Shown here in pieces: positions 21,701 through 31,033 of a stretch of DNA of 64,000 nt (position 1 is its first letter; each line of letters starts with the position of its first letter). Origin of the DNA: Dactylis glomerata. Its lineage: Eukaryota > Streptophyta > Magnoliopsida > Poales > Poaceae. The notes beneath the pieces are model-generated. The model was not told the origin of the DNA and did no database searches. It worked only from the letters and a program-made list of their open reading frames with translations. The translations under genes and the position numbers were made by a program. The stretch lies in NCBI GenBank assembly GCA_007115705.1, contig QXEO01000235.1:2947888-3011887 (forward strand), in the 5' to 3' direction.

Positions 21701-24338
21701 AACAGTACAAACTTCAGTAGCTGCAGCAGGAATATGACTAATAGAATCTTTATAACGCGCATGATATTTGTTCCAATCTTTCTTTGGAACATCAATATAA
21801 GAGGCAAAGGCCTTAAGACAATTAGCAAGTATTTGGGAATCAAGACCATAAGCAGCGCTAACACTATGAAAGTCATCGGTTCCCATAAAAGATTTAATGC
21901 ATTCATAATCATAGTTTATACCTGACTTCCTACCTTTGTCGTTTTCCCAACCTTCAGCATTCTCTTGTATACGGTCAAGAAGTTTCCACTTAGCATCTTC
22001 TTTCATATGAGTAAATGATCCAAAACAAGAGGCATCCAAATAATCCTTATCAGGAAGAGTAAGCCGCGCATAAAAATTATTAATAACAATATTATTGGGG
22101 AGCTCATGAATGGGGCATTTGAGCATTAGTAACTTCAATCTCCCCCACGCTTGGGCAATACTCTCTCCATCATGAGGCCAAAAATTATATATCCGGTTAC
22201 GGTCTTTATGAATTTCACTTGGAGGATAAAACTTGGAATAAAAGAGAGGCACAATATCCTCCCATGCCATAGACGGACCATCTTGGAGTAGCCGATACCA
22301 CTCCTCAGCTCTGCCTTTCAATGATAACGAGAATAATTTCTTCTTAACCTGGCTTGGTGAAATACCTACACATCTGCACAACTCGCATAATTCATGTATA
22401 AATAATAAGTGATCACCCAGATGGACAGTTCCATCTCCTGAATAGCAGTTATCCATAATACGCCCAACAATTTTCATAGGTATTTTAAAAGGATCAATTT
22501 CAGCAGGCGGTGGTAGTGGTGATTCCTCCGCATGTGCAGCAGCAGCAGTAGTAGAAGTGTTTCGAAATAGGAAACCAAATGGAGAGTTCTCCATAGCAGA
22601 GTAAAACAAAAATAAAAGACAAAATAAAAACAATACTCACAGCGACGGTTACCTTTACCAATTCCACTCTTCAATAGCGCTACACTCCCCGGCAACGGCG
22701 CCAGAAAATAGTCTTGATGACCCACAAGTATAGGGGGTGTATCGTAGTACTTTCGATAAATAAGAGTGTCGAACCCAACGAGGAGCAGAAGGTGTTGATG
22801 AGCAGTTTTGATCAAGGAATCACTGTAAATACTAGCAAACAGGTTTTCAGGGGTATTTGGTAATACGAGTAAATAAAGTGCAAGTAAATAAAAGATAGTA
22901 GTAACAATTGCAGCAAGTGGCCCAGTCCTTTATTCAGCAAAGGACAAGCCGGTTGTGTTCTTATAATAACCAAACGTTCTCGAGGACACACGGGAGTTTT
23001 CTGTCAAGAGCTTTCGCTTCATAGAGCCAATAGTATTTATTGGTTTGGTAAGTGTTATGGGGGTGAACCTGTGCTAGCGCACTACCCTTACTAGGATAAA
23101 TACACACTTGTGATTATACCACTTGCAAGCATCCGCAAATACAAGAAAGTAATTAAGATAAATCTAACCACAGCCTTAAACTCTAGGATCCTACGCTCCC
23201 TGGTGCAATGGTTTCCCAACTGAGGTTTAGGTTTCTGTCACTCCAGCAACCCCACAGTCGGTAGCCAAATACACAATGCATCTCACTAGGCCCATAAATG
23301 GTGAAGTATCATGTAGTCGACGTTCACATGGCACCACTAGTGAAATAGCACCACAACAATATCAAACCATTAAATATTTCTCAACAATAATTCACTACTA
23401 GCATCTTGACTTCTCCCATGTCCTCAAGAACTAAACGAACTACTCACAAGACATCATATGGATCATGATCAGAGGTGAAATAATGGTAAATAACAATCTG
23501 AACATAAACCTTAATTCAATGGTTCCACTCAATAGCATCAACTACAAGAGTAATCAACACCGGGAAAGTTTCCCCTATGAATATAACAAGATCCAACTCA
23601 AGATGTTACAGCGGGATGGCGAGGTGATGGTGGAGATGAAGGTGCTGGTGATGGAGATGATGATGATGATGATCCCGATGAAGTCTAGTGCGATGGTGAT
23701 GACGATGGCGACGATCTCCCCTCTCCGGGAAGGAATTTCCCCGGCAGATTTCTCCCTGCCGGAGAGCTTTCTCTCTCTGGTGTTCTCCGCCCCGCAGAGG
23801 CGGCTGTGTCTAACTCTGAACCCCCCCCCCCTTGACTTAGGTTTTCGGGGACGATGATGTACGCAAAGGGGATAGACCAGAGGTGGGCCAGAGTGGCCTC
23901 ACGTGGGGCCCGCGCGGCCAGGGGGCTGGCCGCGCCACCCTGGCGTGTGGGGCCCCCTGGCTCCTCTCAACTCCTCCTTCTGGCTTCGTGAGTCTTCTGG
24001 TAAAATATAATTTCTGGGTATTTTTCTGGAATTTTCCTGATCTTCAAAATATGGTCTCCTGATGGTCCTTTTTCCAGCAGAATCCTGACTCCGGCAGCAA
24101 CTCCCCCAATGATCATCAAACATGTGAAAACAAAGAAAACAACATAAGTATCATGTCTACATATGAAATATATCAATGAATAACAGCAAATTATGATATA
24201 AAATAGTGATGCAAATTGGACGTATCATGCGCCGGCGGCTACGTTCGAAGCAGCGACGGGGGCCTGGACGGGGGCGGCGGCCGATGCACCGGCGGCTACG
24301 TCGGAAGCGCCGACAATGGGCATCTCATTCTTCTCCAT
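12798..24338 (-). CDS. MULE2-borne zf-XS (SGS3/FDM-type) zinc-finger gene, exon 1 split by Athila
   Basis: Exon 1a is 24338-24228 (37 codons), then the Athila element, then exon 1b 13835-13716 (40 codons). Donor GAG/GTAACC and an intron with a 51-bp minisatellite follow, then exon 2 13088-12798 (96 residues plus TAA). If the Athila element and one TGCGC copy are ignored, all 173 codons are open. The N-terminus is an Ala/Pro/Val-rich repeat (AAPVQAPVAAS), followed by an acidic tail. Exon 2 holds the zf-XS-like finger with YRCPFCNRR, VNHAESIG and AKHKALGIHL. Compared with MULE1 it lacks the nonsense codon, and exon 2 differs at about ten residues plus a two-residue insertion. The 10.4-kb insertion in exon 1 should abolish normal expression now. 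No XS or coiled-coil domain accompanies the finger. Confidence 0.68.
13415..13690 (-). repeat. About 51-bp minisatellite in the zf-XS intron (MULE2)
   Basis: GAACTAGGAACAGACGAACC recurs five times with AACGCAAGATCTAACACAAA between copies. It is cleaner and longer than its inverse in MULE1. Confidence 0.9.
13841..15356 (-). repeat. 3' LTR of the Athila element
   Basis: 1516 bp, starting TGATGACCCACAAGTATAGG and ending GGACGTATCA. It contains a GATGATGATG-rich patch near 14760-14830 and a C-run at 14948-14957 that differs in length between the LTRs. Confidence 0.95.
15357..15370 (-). promoter_or_regulatory. Polypurine tract of the Athila element
   Basis: The minus strand reads AAGCTTGGGGGGGT directly before the 3' LTR. 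Confidence 0.8.
15371..17047 (-). other. Non-coding 3' region of the Athila element
   Basis: About 1.7 kb of AT-rich sequence lies between the coiled-coil frame and the polypurine tract. I see no coding frame of note and no tandem repeat. Confidence 0.6.
17048..17548 (-). CDS. Athila extra reading frame, coiled-coil protein in the env-like position
   Basis: 166 aa starting MSSSGSSKENPP and ending PPPPPKE. The middle (about residues 20-130) is rich in Glu, Lys and Leu with heptad-like spacing and suggests a coiled coil. There is no transmembrane segment and no signal peptide. It lies downstream of integrase, where Athila elements of some plants carry an env-like frame. I see no similarity to a known envelope protein, so the function is unknown. 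The frame is intact and its length is plausible for an expressed product. Confidence 0.5.
   Translation of the reverse strand: MSSSGSSKENPPMDSINPYMRELKMHLKELSLKDGELQIKEVQGPKGEGSLEARMEALEQEVFKYRKMAEREVDIIYRINQDLVAKYKKETTELWKDVLSLQETTSQLQAQLYDVHNQNCEYEARFQQMSAAASFRILETKTSFFDGGPLPWKYDNDGVPPPPPKE
17887..22594 (-). pseudogene. gag-pol of the Athila element with one frameshift
   Basis: The start is taken at 22594 (MENSPFGF), although the frame is open to 22633. The order is gag (about residues 40-250, with LFSLSLKGRAEEWYRLL), a retropepsin site CDIGASASAIP, reverse transcriptase with FMDDFSVYG and LGHAGFYRRFIKDFSK, and RNase H with MCDASDFAVGAVLG. The frame then stops at 19484 after VVFAC and resumes in another frame at VDSKVTIHTDHAAIRYL. 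Conserved Athila proteins have about seven extra residues here, so a deletion of about 22 bp is the likely cause. The integrase follows with HHAGDRTAQ, CDECQRVG, VDYVTKWVE, TDGGSHF and GQVELSNRE, ending at 17887. Apart from this break the frames are clean, as expected for a young copy. Confidence 0.9.
22686..22703 (-). promoter_or_regulatory. Primer-binding site, tRNA-Asp type
   Basis: The minus strand reads TGGCGCCGTTGCCGGGGA, 11 bases inside the 5' LTR. This is the usual Athila primer site. Confidence 0.88.
22715..24227 (-). repeat. 5' LTR of the Athila element
   Basis: 1513 bp, nearly identical to 13841-15356. Confidence 0.95.
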
Positions 24339-24399
24339 CGCTGGGGTTTTTTCTTCAGGGTTTTTTCGACGCGAAGTGGAGAAGATGATGGGACAGGAG

Positions 24400-25160
24400 A
24401 GGCAGTTGCAGTGAGAATGAGAGAGTGGGCGAGCGTCAAGGGAGAGAAAGAGGGGCTCTATAAAGACGAAGGTGGCGTGTACCGCAACACGCATCCGCTA
24501 TGCACGGCTGCAGCGTGCACCGCGACACGAGGCTAACCCTTCGACATTTGGTGTACTCAGTTCTAACCTCGGGCCTTATACAGAAATTTTATCTGTACTC
24601 AGTTTTCCCCTCGAGTACTTAGACTGGCAAGTGCAATATACTCAGTTCTACCCTCAAGTAGCTGGTCAACAGAGAGTCAACAAATGAGATTAACATAGCT
24701 AATGGAGTCATTTCATGCGCAAAAAAATTCAAAAAAATAAAAACATAGTGGCACCTACTCATGGAGTCTTCCTACGCAACCTGCCACCTAGGAAACCTTA
24801 ACAAACATAGATAAATCAAGTTTTACCACAAATTGCCACTTCTCAGAATCACTAGTAGCTATGAAGATGCATGGTTTTCCACTCAAACCCCTTTGCAAAA
24901 CATCTTCCCCAAAACATAGTTTGTCTAAATGAGGCCATAATTGTCACACTCATGTATATTTGAATTGCAAATAATTTGATGTAGCCCAATGTGAATTATA
25001 TTGTACAAAACACGCATTTTTCATTTTGTAATTGTTTTGTTTGAATCCCTTAGTCTACTTACTATTTATGTGCCCTTGGTTTCTTAGTACTACTCAGTTT
25101 TGCCCTCAAGTACTGTCACAAATGCTCACAGAAGCCCAAACTTATCCTGATTGGTTGAGC
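24400..25160 (-). promoter_or_regulatory. Upstream region of the MULE2 zf-XS gene
   Basis: This is the inverse counterpart of 8330-9090 in MULE1 and carries the same TACTCAGTTTT(G/C)CCCTC motifs near 24597, 24640 and 25087. A minus-strand TATAGAGCCCC box lies near 24458. Confidence 0.45.
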
Positions 25161-25162
25161 CG

Positions 25163-25241
25163 TTGTCACACGGATCGACTCCACCAACCGTTGATCCACT
25201 GATCTAACGGGCAGTATACCCCTCTCCGTCTCTTCGTGGGC

Positions 25242-25287
<46 letters not shown>

Positions 25288-25346
25288 GGCCACCCCTCTC
25301 TCTCTGTTGGTGGATCAACGGTTGGTGGAGTCGATCCGTGTGACAA
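25163..25346. repeat. Hairpin with 36-bp arms and a CT-repeat loop inside MULE2
   Basis: Arms 25163-25198 and 25311-25346 are exact reverse complements and equal those in MULE1. The loop holds a long (CT)n run at about 25235-25282, longer than the GA runs in MULE1. Confidence 0.88.
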
Positions 25347-25429
25347 GAGACATACATTTATGGATTATTTTGCCACATAACTATATTCCCTCTATTTATG
25401 CATTATTTTCCATGATTTAAAAATGTTAA

Positions 25430-26345
25430 ACTAAAAAGTGGTATAATTTTGTTGTAAACAAGAGACATACATATTTGCGGATTTCGGTGAATGAATTATT
25501 TATCACCCCTCTAACAATTATCAACTATCTTTAGCATTCCTTTTCTTTTAGGGAATATAGTTTTGGTAATTTGAAACGGCCCAAAAGTGGTATAATTTTG
25601 GTAGAAACATGAGACATACATATTTGGCATATTTGGGGGATTTCGGTGAATAGATTATTTATCACCCCTCTAACAATTATCAACTATCTTTAGCATTCCT
25701 TTTCTTTTAGGGAATATAGTTTTGGTAATTTGAAACGGCCCAAAAGTGGTATAATTTTGGTAGAAACATGAGACATACATATTTGGCATATTTGGGGGAT
25801 TTCGGTGAATGGATTATTTATCACCACTCTAACAATTATCAACTATCTTTAGCATTCCTTTTCTTGTAGGGAATATAGTTTTGGCAATTCGAAACGGCCC
25901 AAAAGTGGTATAATTTTGGTAGAAACATGAGACATACATATTTGGCATATTTGGGGGATTTCGGTGAATGGATTATTTATCACCCCTCTAACAATTATCA
26001 ACTATCTTTAGCATTCCTTTTTTTTAGGGAATATAGTTTTGGCAATTTGAAACGGCCCAAAGTGGTATAATTTTGGTAGAAACATGAGACATATATATTT
26101 GGCATATTTGGGGGATTTTGGTGAATGGATTATTTATCACCCCTCTAACAATTATCAACTTTCTTTAGCATTCCTTTTCTTTTAGGGAATATAGTTTGGG
26201 ATATAGTTTTGGTTATTTGAAACGTCCCAAAAGTGGTATAATTTTGGTATAAACATGAGACATACATATTTGTGGGATTTCGGTGAATGCATTATTTGTC
26301 ACCCCTCTAACAATTATCAACTATCTTTAGCATTCCTATATTCCC
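25430..26345. repeat. 159-bp tandem repeat array in MULE2 (about 6 copies)
   Basis: GGGAATATAGTTTTGG recurs about every 155-165 bp with AACGGCCCAAAAGTGGTATA between copies. It is the inverse of the array in MULE1. A partial unit with GGGAATATAGTTTGGGATATAG at 26187-26208 is the exact place that meets the CRM-like insertion in MULE1. Confidence 0.92.
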
Positions 26346-26456
26346 TAGCACTTTTTTTTGGTAATTTCGGTGAATGCGCACACTAACTTTGAAAACAACT
26401 ACAAGTACATGTAACTGAATAATGGATTTGTAACAAGGGATCCCTTGTAACAACTT

Positions 26457-27049
26457 CTAGTGCTTGATGAGCAATGATAAGAATCCGATCGCAATTATAC
26501 AACAAAAAAACAACCAGCCATCAGATTAGCTTGCTTCTTCAACTCGATCAGCTGCTTTAACTGCTTGTTCATTTTCTTCAGTTCTCCCTTCACTTCCACC
26601 AGTTATGCATTGGGAGCATTAGGCATAATCGGAACGGCTCCTCTCTTCGCCACATTCTCTATAGCAAGTCCCCCCTCCCAAATTACGCTTCCCAATAGCG
26701 CCAATTGATTCCTGCAATTTAAGCCTCTGAACGTACACATCGATCCATTCAAAATACCTGCATTTCTTTAGGATCTGAAAACAACAACGTGAACCCTAAA
26801 TCCCAAATTTGAGGGAATATATAGAAAATCGAGAGAAACAGAGCAATTGAAGCGAGATCTAACCTTATCCCCCTCTCTATATGGCAAGCTCTCGCATGCA
26901 AGGAACTCACGTCCACGGTTGCCCTTGTCGTCCGTCTTACAGATCGACCACTTCAGAGGCTCCAGGCGTGGGCAGTCAGGGCATCTTGTCAAAGGCACGG
27001 GTCCATACTGTGGCCATGAAGAACGGGAGGTCGAAGAGAAACTAGACAT
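26457..27049 (-). pseudogene. MULE2-borne GRF-type zinc-finger gene (degraded)
   Basis: Exon 1 is 27049-26864 (62 codons, donor AAG/GTTAGA) and shows MSSFSSTSRSSWPQYGP, a CPDC pair and FLACESLP. After an 89-bp intron, exon 2 starts at 26774 (TTTTCAG/ATCC) with LKKCRYFEWIDVYVQRL, the last cysteine and the aromatic motif of a GRF zinc finger. The first frame stops at 26619 after a frameshift. A second frame then shows a Lys/Leu-rich helix (GELKKMNKQLKQLIELKK) and a hydrophobic tail ending at 26457, with one stop between. GRF fingers bind single-stranded nucleic acid in several repair proteins, and short grass proteins of this layout are common in transposons. The equivalent in MULE1 is outside the window. 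Confidence 0.65.
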
Positions 27050-27279
27050 CACCCTCCTGCCGGAGAAGGGCTGCCGCTGGCGGAGAAGAAGAACAATGGG
27101 GCGCGGGGAAAGAAAGGGGAAGCAATGGCATGGGCATGGGCGCGGGGCTGGCTCGGGCTCCCATTTTGCAACGGTCACCTGGGTAAGCTGTGGGTCCAGG
27201 GCGCTAACGTGGACAAGTTGTGGGTCCCACGATGATCTGGATAAGTGGAGACGTGTCCACTGCGGGGCACCAACAGCGG

Positions 27280-27443
27280 CCCCACTTGCCAGCACCAACC
27301 AACGGTCAACTAAACGGGATTCCTCCCATCTGAGCTCCTTGTGAGGGTTTCAGACAAGCGCTTGGGCAAAACTGAGGAAAAACTAAGCGGCTGGGGAAAA
27401 CTAAGCACAACTAAGGACCCGAGGGCACGAAAATAGAAATCCC
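27280..27443. repeat. Right terminal inverted repeat of MULE2
   Basis: It ends AAAATAGAAATCCC at 27443 and is the inverse partner of 12088-12250. It contains GGGCAAAACTGAGG and GGGGAAAACTAAGC, variants of the motif dispersed in the element interior. Confidence 0.9.
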
Positions 27444-27452
27444 TATATTAAA
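27444..27452. repeat. Target-site duplication of MULE2, right copy
   Basis: TATATTAAA, identical to 12079-12087. Both copies encode the same codons (ILK) of the Tat integrase frame. Confidence 0.9.
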
Positions 27453-28508
27453 ATACATCCATGCAGGAGTTTTTGGGCATCATGCTAGCAGCAGAGCTAT
27501 AGCAGCCAAAGCCTTTCATGCAGGATTCTACTAGTTAACGACCATCGAAGATGCAAAAGACATAGTCCGGAGGTGTGAGGCCTGTCAATGATTTGCGTCT
27601 AGACCGCATGCGCCAGCAGCAAAATTACAGCCAATACCACTCTCCTGGCCCTTTGCACAATGGGGTTTGGATATGGTAGGAAAACTACACAAATCCTGGC
27701 CAGGAGGGCACGTCTACATGTTGGTGGCAGTAGACAAATTCACCAAGTGGGTAGAATCAGCCCCGGTAACAACTCAGGATTCTACAGCAGCAATCAACTT
27801 CATCAAGTCCATAGTATTTCGCTTCGGAGTACCACACAGCATCATCACAGACAATGGAACAAATTTCACATCCAAAGAGTTCAAAAGTTACTGGGAAAGC
27901 ATGGGAATCAAACTAAAGTTCGCATCCGTCGCACATCCCAAAACAAATGGGCAAGTCGAGAGAGCAAACGGCTTAATATGCAACGGAATAGAAAAGAGGC
28001 TATTAGCACCCTTGGAGAAAGCCATGCACGCTTGGGTAGATGATTTACCCTCCATGCTATGGAGTCTGAGAACTACACCTAATGCGGCTACCCAAGAAAC
28101 ACTTTTCTTTCTAGTCCACGGCGCAGAAGCCGTGCTTCCAGTCGAAATTACTCATGAAGCCCCAAGAATTGCGGCTTACGAGATGAAACGACTTCTACAG
28201 AAGCACTTCAAGATGATGTCGACGCACTCGATGAAGCAAGAGATGTAGCACTAGCCAGAGCCACACAGTACCAGCAAAGTTTATGGAACTACCATAGTGG
28301 TTGAGTTCGCCCCCGATCTTTCGTAGTAGGGGATCTAGTCCTAAGACTCAAGTAAGATGGCCATGGCAAATTAGAATGCCTATGGGTGGGACCTTACATC
28401 GTTACAGAAGTCATCACCGGAGGAGCTTATCAACTACAAGACAAGAAGACAGGCAAAGATGAGAGCAACCCGTGGAATGCAGAGCAGCTCCGGCATTTTT
28501 ACGCGTAG
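27444..28508 (+). pseudogene. Tat-type Gypsy integrase (C-terminal part of pol)
   Basis: It resumes the frame broken by MULE2. A HHCC finger shows HAGVFGHHASS then VRRCEACQ. The catalytic core shows AVDKFTKWVE, ITDNGTNF and NGQVERANG. A C-terminal tail ends NPWNAEQLRHFYA with TAG at 28506. In-frame stops (for example near 27533 and 27590) and a frameshift near 28200-28250 show that it is inactive. The longest open part is 27667-28248. Confidence 0.88.
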
Positions 28509-28946
28509 AAGACGTCACTGATAAACAAGCATGACGACAGCAATAGAAAACTGCGAGTTGTGACCCTCTAAACCCAGAACATGAGGCCACCGGTCGGGTT
28601 TCTTTGGTCAACTCGACGATATGTAAAATATGTCATGATTTTCCACTCGGGGGCTCCGGCCCTCGAGTCGTATAAAGAAATATCAAAATTATTGAGATCA
28701 TGTATTCATGTCTTCTCACGAGTTACTACGAGGTTGTTCACAACCCCATATTCGACAAGAGAAAGTGTGGCTAGTAGAAACGCTAAAGCAAACACAAGAG
28801 AGAACACACCTCGGAACATTGATAGTTCCTCTGGTCTATTACTGACCATGATAGCATAAAGCAAAGTTCGTCACATCTACTTATTACATAAAACGGGCTA
28901 AAGGAGCACAAATCAGAAGATTGCATCAAGAGGAAAGTAAAATCTA
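28509..28946 (+). other. Untranslated region of the Tat element after pol
   Basis: It contains CACTCGGGGGCTCCGGCCCT, a G-rich phrase common in grass Tat elements. No coding frame is supported. Confidence 0.6.
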
Positions 28947-29533
28947 CTAGAAATGCACTTCAACTTCATACTTCTTCTGGCACTGAGTGCAGTCGTAGAT
29001 CTTCATGTCAAACTTCAACGTACCACAGTGGTAGTCGAACAGCATGAAAAACCCTTGATGCAGCTCATGGTCCTCTGCGAATTGGGGCCAGCCGCCCCGG
29101 AAATACATCTCACCACGGCCATCGTAGTACACTTCAACCTCATATGGAGTTCCTCCTCTAGATTCTTCGCGAAGGATAGCTTCACGAAGCTCGCGCCCAT
29201 CCATGAACTTGGTAAACTTCAGCGGAACACGCTGCTGCTCATGGCATTGAGCACCAGCAATAACGAAGAAAGAGAAAGTCTTGACAGGAGGAGGAGGAGG
29301 AGGAGGAGAGGCGTTGCGAGGAGCAGCCTTGCACCTTGGGCAACAGCGACAGATGGCTTGGGCTTGTTCTTGCTTCCCAAGGGGCGGCCGGGGCGCCGCT
29401 TCATGGATGCAGACGACAACGAGGCCACCAGGGAGGCATCCTTCGGTTTATTCTTACTGCCGCGTGGACGGCCGCGCCCCCGTTTCCCCATCAGGGCACC
29501 GGTGTCAAGGTCGACAACGCCGGCATCTGCCAT
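28947..29533 (-). pseudogene. Antisense AT-hook plus B3-like reading frame in the Tat element
   Basis: It is opposite in strand to pol. The upstream part (29533 to about 29335) has two AT-hook-like motifs, GKRGRGRPRGSKNK and RRPGRPLGSKNK, which bind the AT-rich minor groove. The downstream part (about 29290 to 28947) resembles a B3-type DNA-binding domain: VKTFSFFVIAGAQ, VPLKFTKFMDGRELREAI, and GMYF-type strands ending QCQKKYE. The two parts are in different frames, with the shift near 29335, and a CCT repeat encodes a Pro run between them. Extra antisense frames in the 3' part of Tat/Ogre elements are known. The B3 call is by pattern and moderately sure. Confidence 0.55.
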
Positions 29534-29639
29534 TGGAAGGTTGTGCTTGACGAAAAGAAAACCTTGATGGGATTTGGAGGAGGAAGACGATGTGGCGGAG
29601 AAGGCTCACAATGAAGGGATTAGGTTTTCCCTGGCAAGC

Positions 29640-30706
29640 TGGCGTACTTTATTTATAAGTAACCTTTCGTGGGCCTTTATGAATTACAGATCCACTTAAA
29701 GTTAGAGGCTTTGACATTTCGCTCAGAGAAGAGAAAGGAACCGTGGAAAAATATATAAAGAGGGAAAGGAAAATATATTCAATCCTCCAAAGATTAAAAG
29801 GTGCCGCAGAAGAAAAATATTTGAGTCTATAAAAGGTTGCAAGCACCCCACCCCCCTTATAGCCTTGAGGGCTACTACCATCGGAAGCGCTTGGCGCATA
29901 CCCGACAAAATAGCACGACAATAGTACAGCTGGAAGATGAGAAGACAATATATTTGAGTCTATATCCAAAAAAAAATCGACTATAGCTTCGGGGGCTACT
30001 CCCATCGGGAGCACTGGTCGTGTACCCGATGACAATGGGCAACGTTGGTGAATGATCAATAGTATCATCGATTACTTTTTCGACATCAAATCTTCGACTA
30101 TATTGTCGACAAATTGACATCGATTACTCCCATCGGGAGCTATTCGTGAATATTTGAAGGAAAAGTAACTCGAAGATTTTGCACACTTCAACGGCCAAAC
30201 AAGGCTGGCAAGGAAAAATTAATGATTCTCAGGCTAAGTCATCGCGACTAAGCTTGAATGCCGTGGTCATAAAAGATCATGAAGGTAAGACCCCAGGATC
30301 CGTCCTGTGTGGCCTAGTATACGCACCTGAATGCGCTCTACTAGTAACTTTCCGTGTCTACGATGCGAAGAAAATCCCGGTGGACGCACTGGGTACCCTG
30401 AGAACTACTGGAACTCTTTCTTTGTAAGTCCTAAATGCGGCAAAAGATTGGGTTAGACCAGGTCCCAGACTCAAGTCCAAGGGGATTGAGTTTGAAGTAG
30501 GTGACAAGTATCTGCTCCGGCAGTTAACTGGCCTCTTGATTCGTCAGAGCTGTCAGGCTTGTTAACCAAAAAACCCTTGCGAGATAATATAATGAAAATT
30601 ATCTAATTGAGTACAGGGAGAAGAAGTCGAAGATTGATCAAGTCGAAGATATGAAGATTTGAGATTCAACCCGAATCTATAATTCTGGTAGAATCTCGGG
30701 GGCAAC
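29640..30706 (+). other. 3' non-coding region of the Tat element up to the polypurine tract
   Basis: The phrase GGGGGCTACTCCCATCGGGAGC recurs in variants at about 29866, 29990 and 30125, suggesting a decayed repeat. It ends with TCTCGGGGGCAAC at about 30694-30706, the likely polypurine tract. Confidence 0.6.
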
Positions 30707-31033
30707 TGACAAGGGTATAGGTAATAGAGCCCGTTACTTGTGTACCCCTGAGGCCCGTTAAGCTAGGCCCAAGTTTAGTTATAGTCGAAATACGAGTCAG
30801 TATCGTATACAAGCATTGTAATTTGTATTGAACCTGACCGGTTCCTTGAGACCTGGCCACCTATATAGAGGCCGGCCAGGACAGATTGAGAGTAAGCCAA
30901 TTTCACCATTACGTTTATTCTCGATATACGTCTTATTTGACTGATCTTTACCTTCGAGTTTATCCGACGCCCTATTCCCCCGATCCTAAGTCCTTCATCT
31001 TGGACATTTATCGAGTTAACCCTCGTCACCACA
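30707..31033 (+). repeat. 3' LTR of the Tat element (about 327 bp)
   Basis: It starts TGACAAGGGTATAGG right after the polypurine tract, has a TATA box in CCACCTATATAGAGG at about 30860, and ends near CACCACA. The 5' LTR is outside the window, so the right boundary is an estimate. Host sequence begins after it. Confidence 0.65.

Larger units (their letters stand above)
13841..24227 (-). mobile_element. Athila-type Ty3/Gypsy LTR retrotransposon (complete, young)
   Basis: The LTRs are 13841-15356 (3') and 22715-24227 (5'), both with TGATGACC and GTATCA ends. The 5-bp duplication TGCGC lies at 13836-13840 and 24228-24232. The primer-binding site is tRNA-Asp type and the polypurine tract is AAGCTTGGGGGGGT. 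About ten substitutions were counted by eye between the LTRs over 1.5 kb, suggesting roughly 0.25 million years (inference at 1.3e-8). Gag-pol occupies 22594-17887, a coiled-coil reading frame lies at 17548-17048, and about 1.7 kb before the 3' LTR is non-coding. It is inserted in exon 1 of the MULE2 zf-XS gene. The family resembles wheat Sabrina/Wham-like Athila elements, but the exact family is not determined. Confidence 0.94.
12088..27443. mobile_element. MULE2: Mutator-like element with 9-bp target duplication, split by an Athila element
   Basis: The ends are TGGATTTCTATTTTTG at 12088 and the inverse of GGGATTTCTATTTTCG at 27443. They are flanked by the exact 9-bp duplication TATATTAAA (12079-12087 and 27444-27452), the size typical of Mutator. 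The host Tat integrase reads through when the element is removed. Without the Athila insertion and its 5-bp duplication the MULE is about 4.96 kb. It carries, from left to right, the zf-XS gene (minus), the tandem repeats, and a GRF-type gene (minus). No MuDR-like transposase is visible, so it behaves like a gene-carrying, Pack-MULE-style element. Confidence 0.9.

Noticed and set aside
25235..25282. CT run as a functional GAGA-type regulatory element
   Set aside because: It is a simple repeat in a hairpin loop of a transposon, and nothing in the sequence supports regulation.
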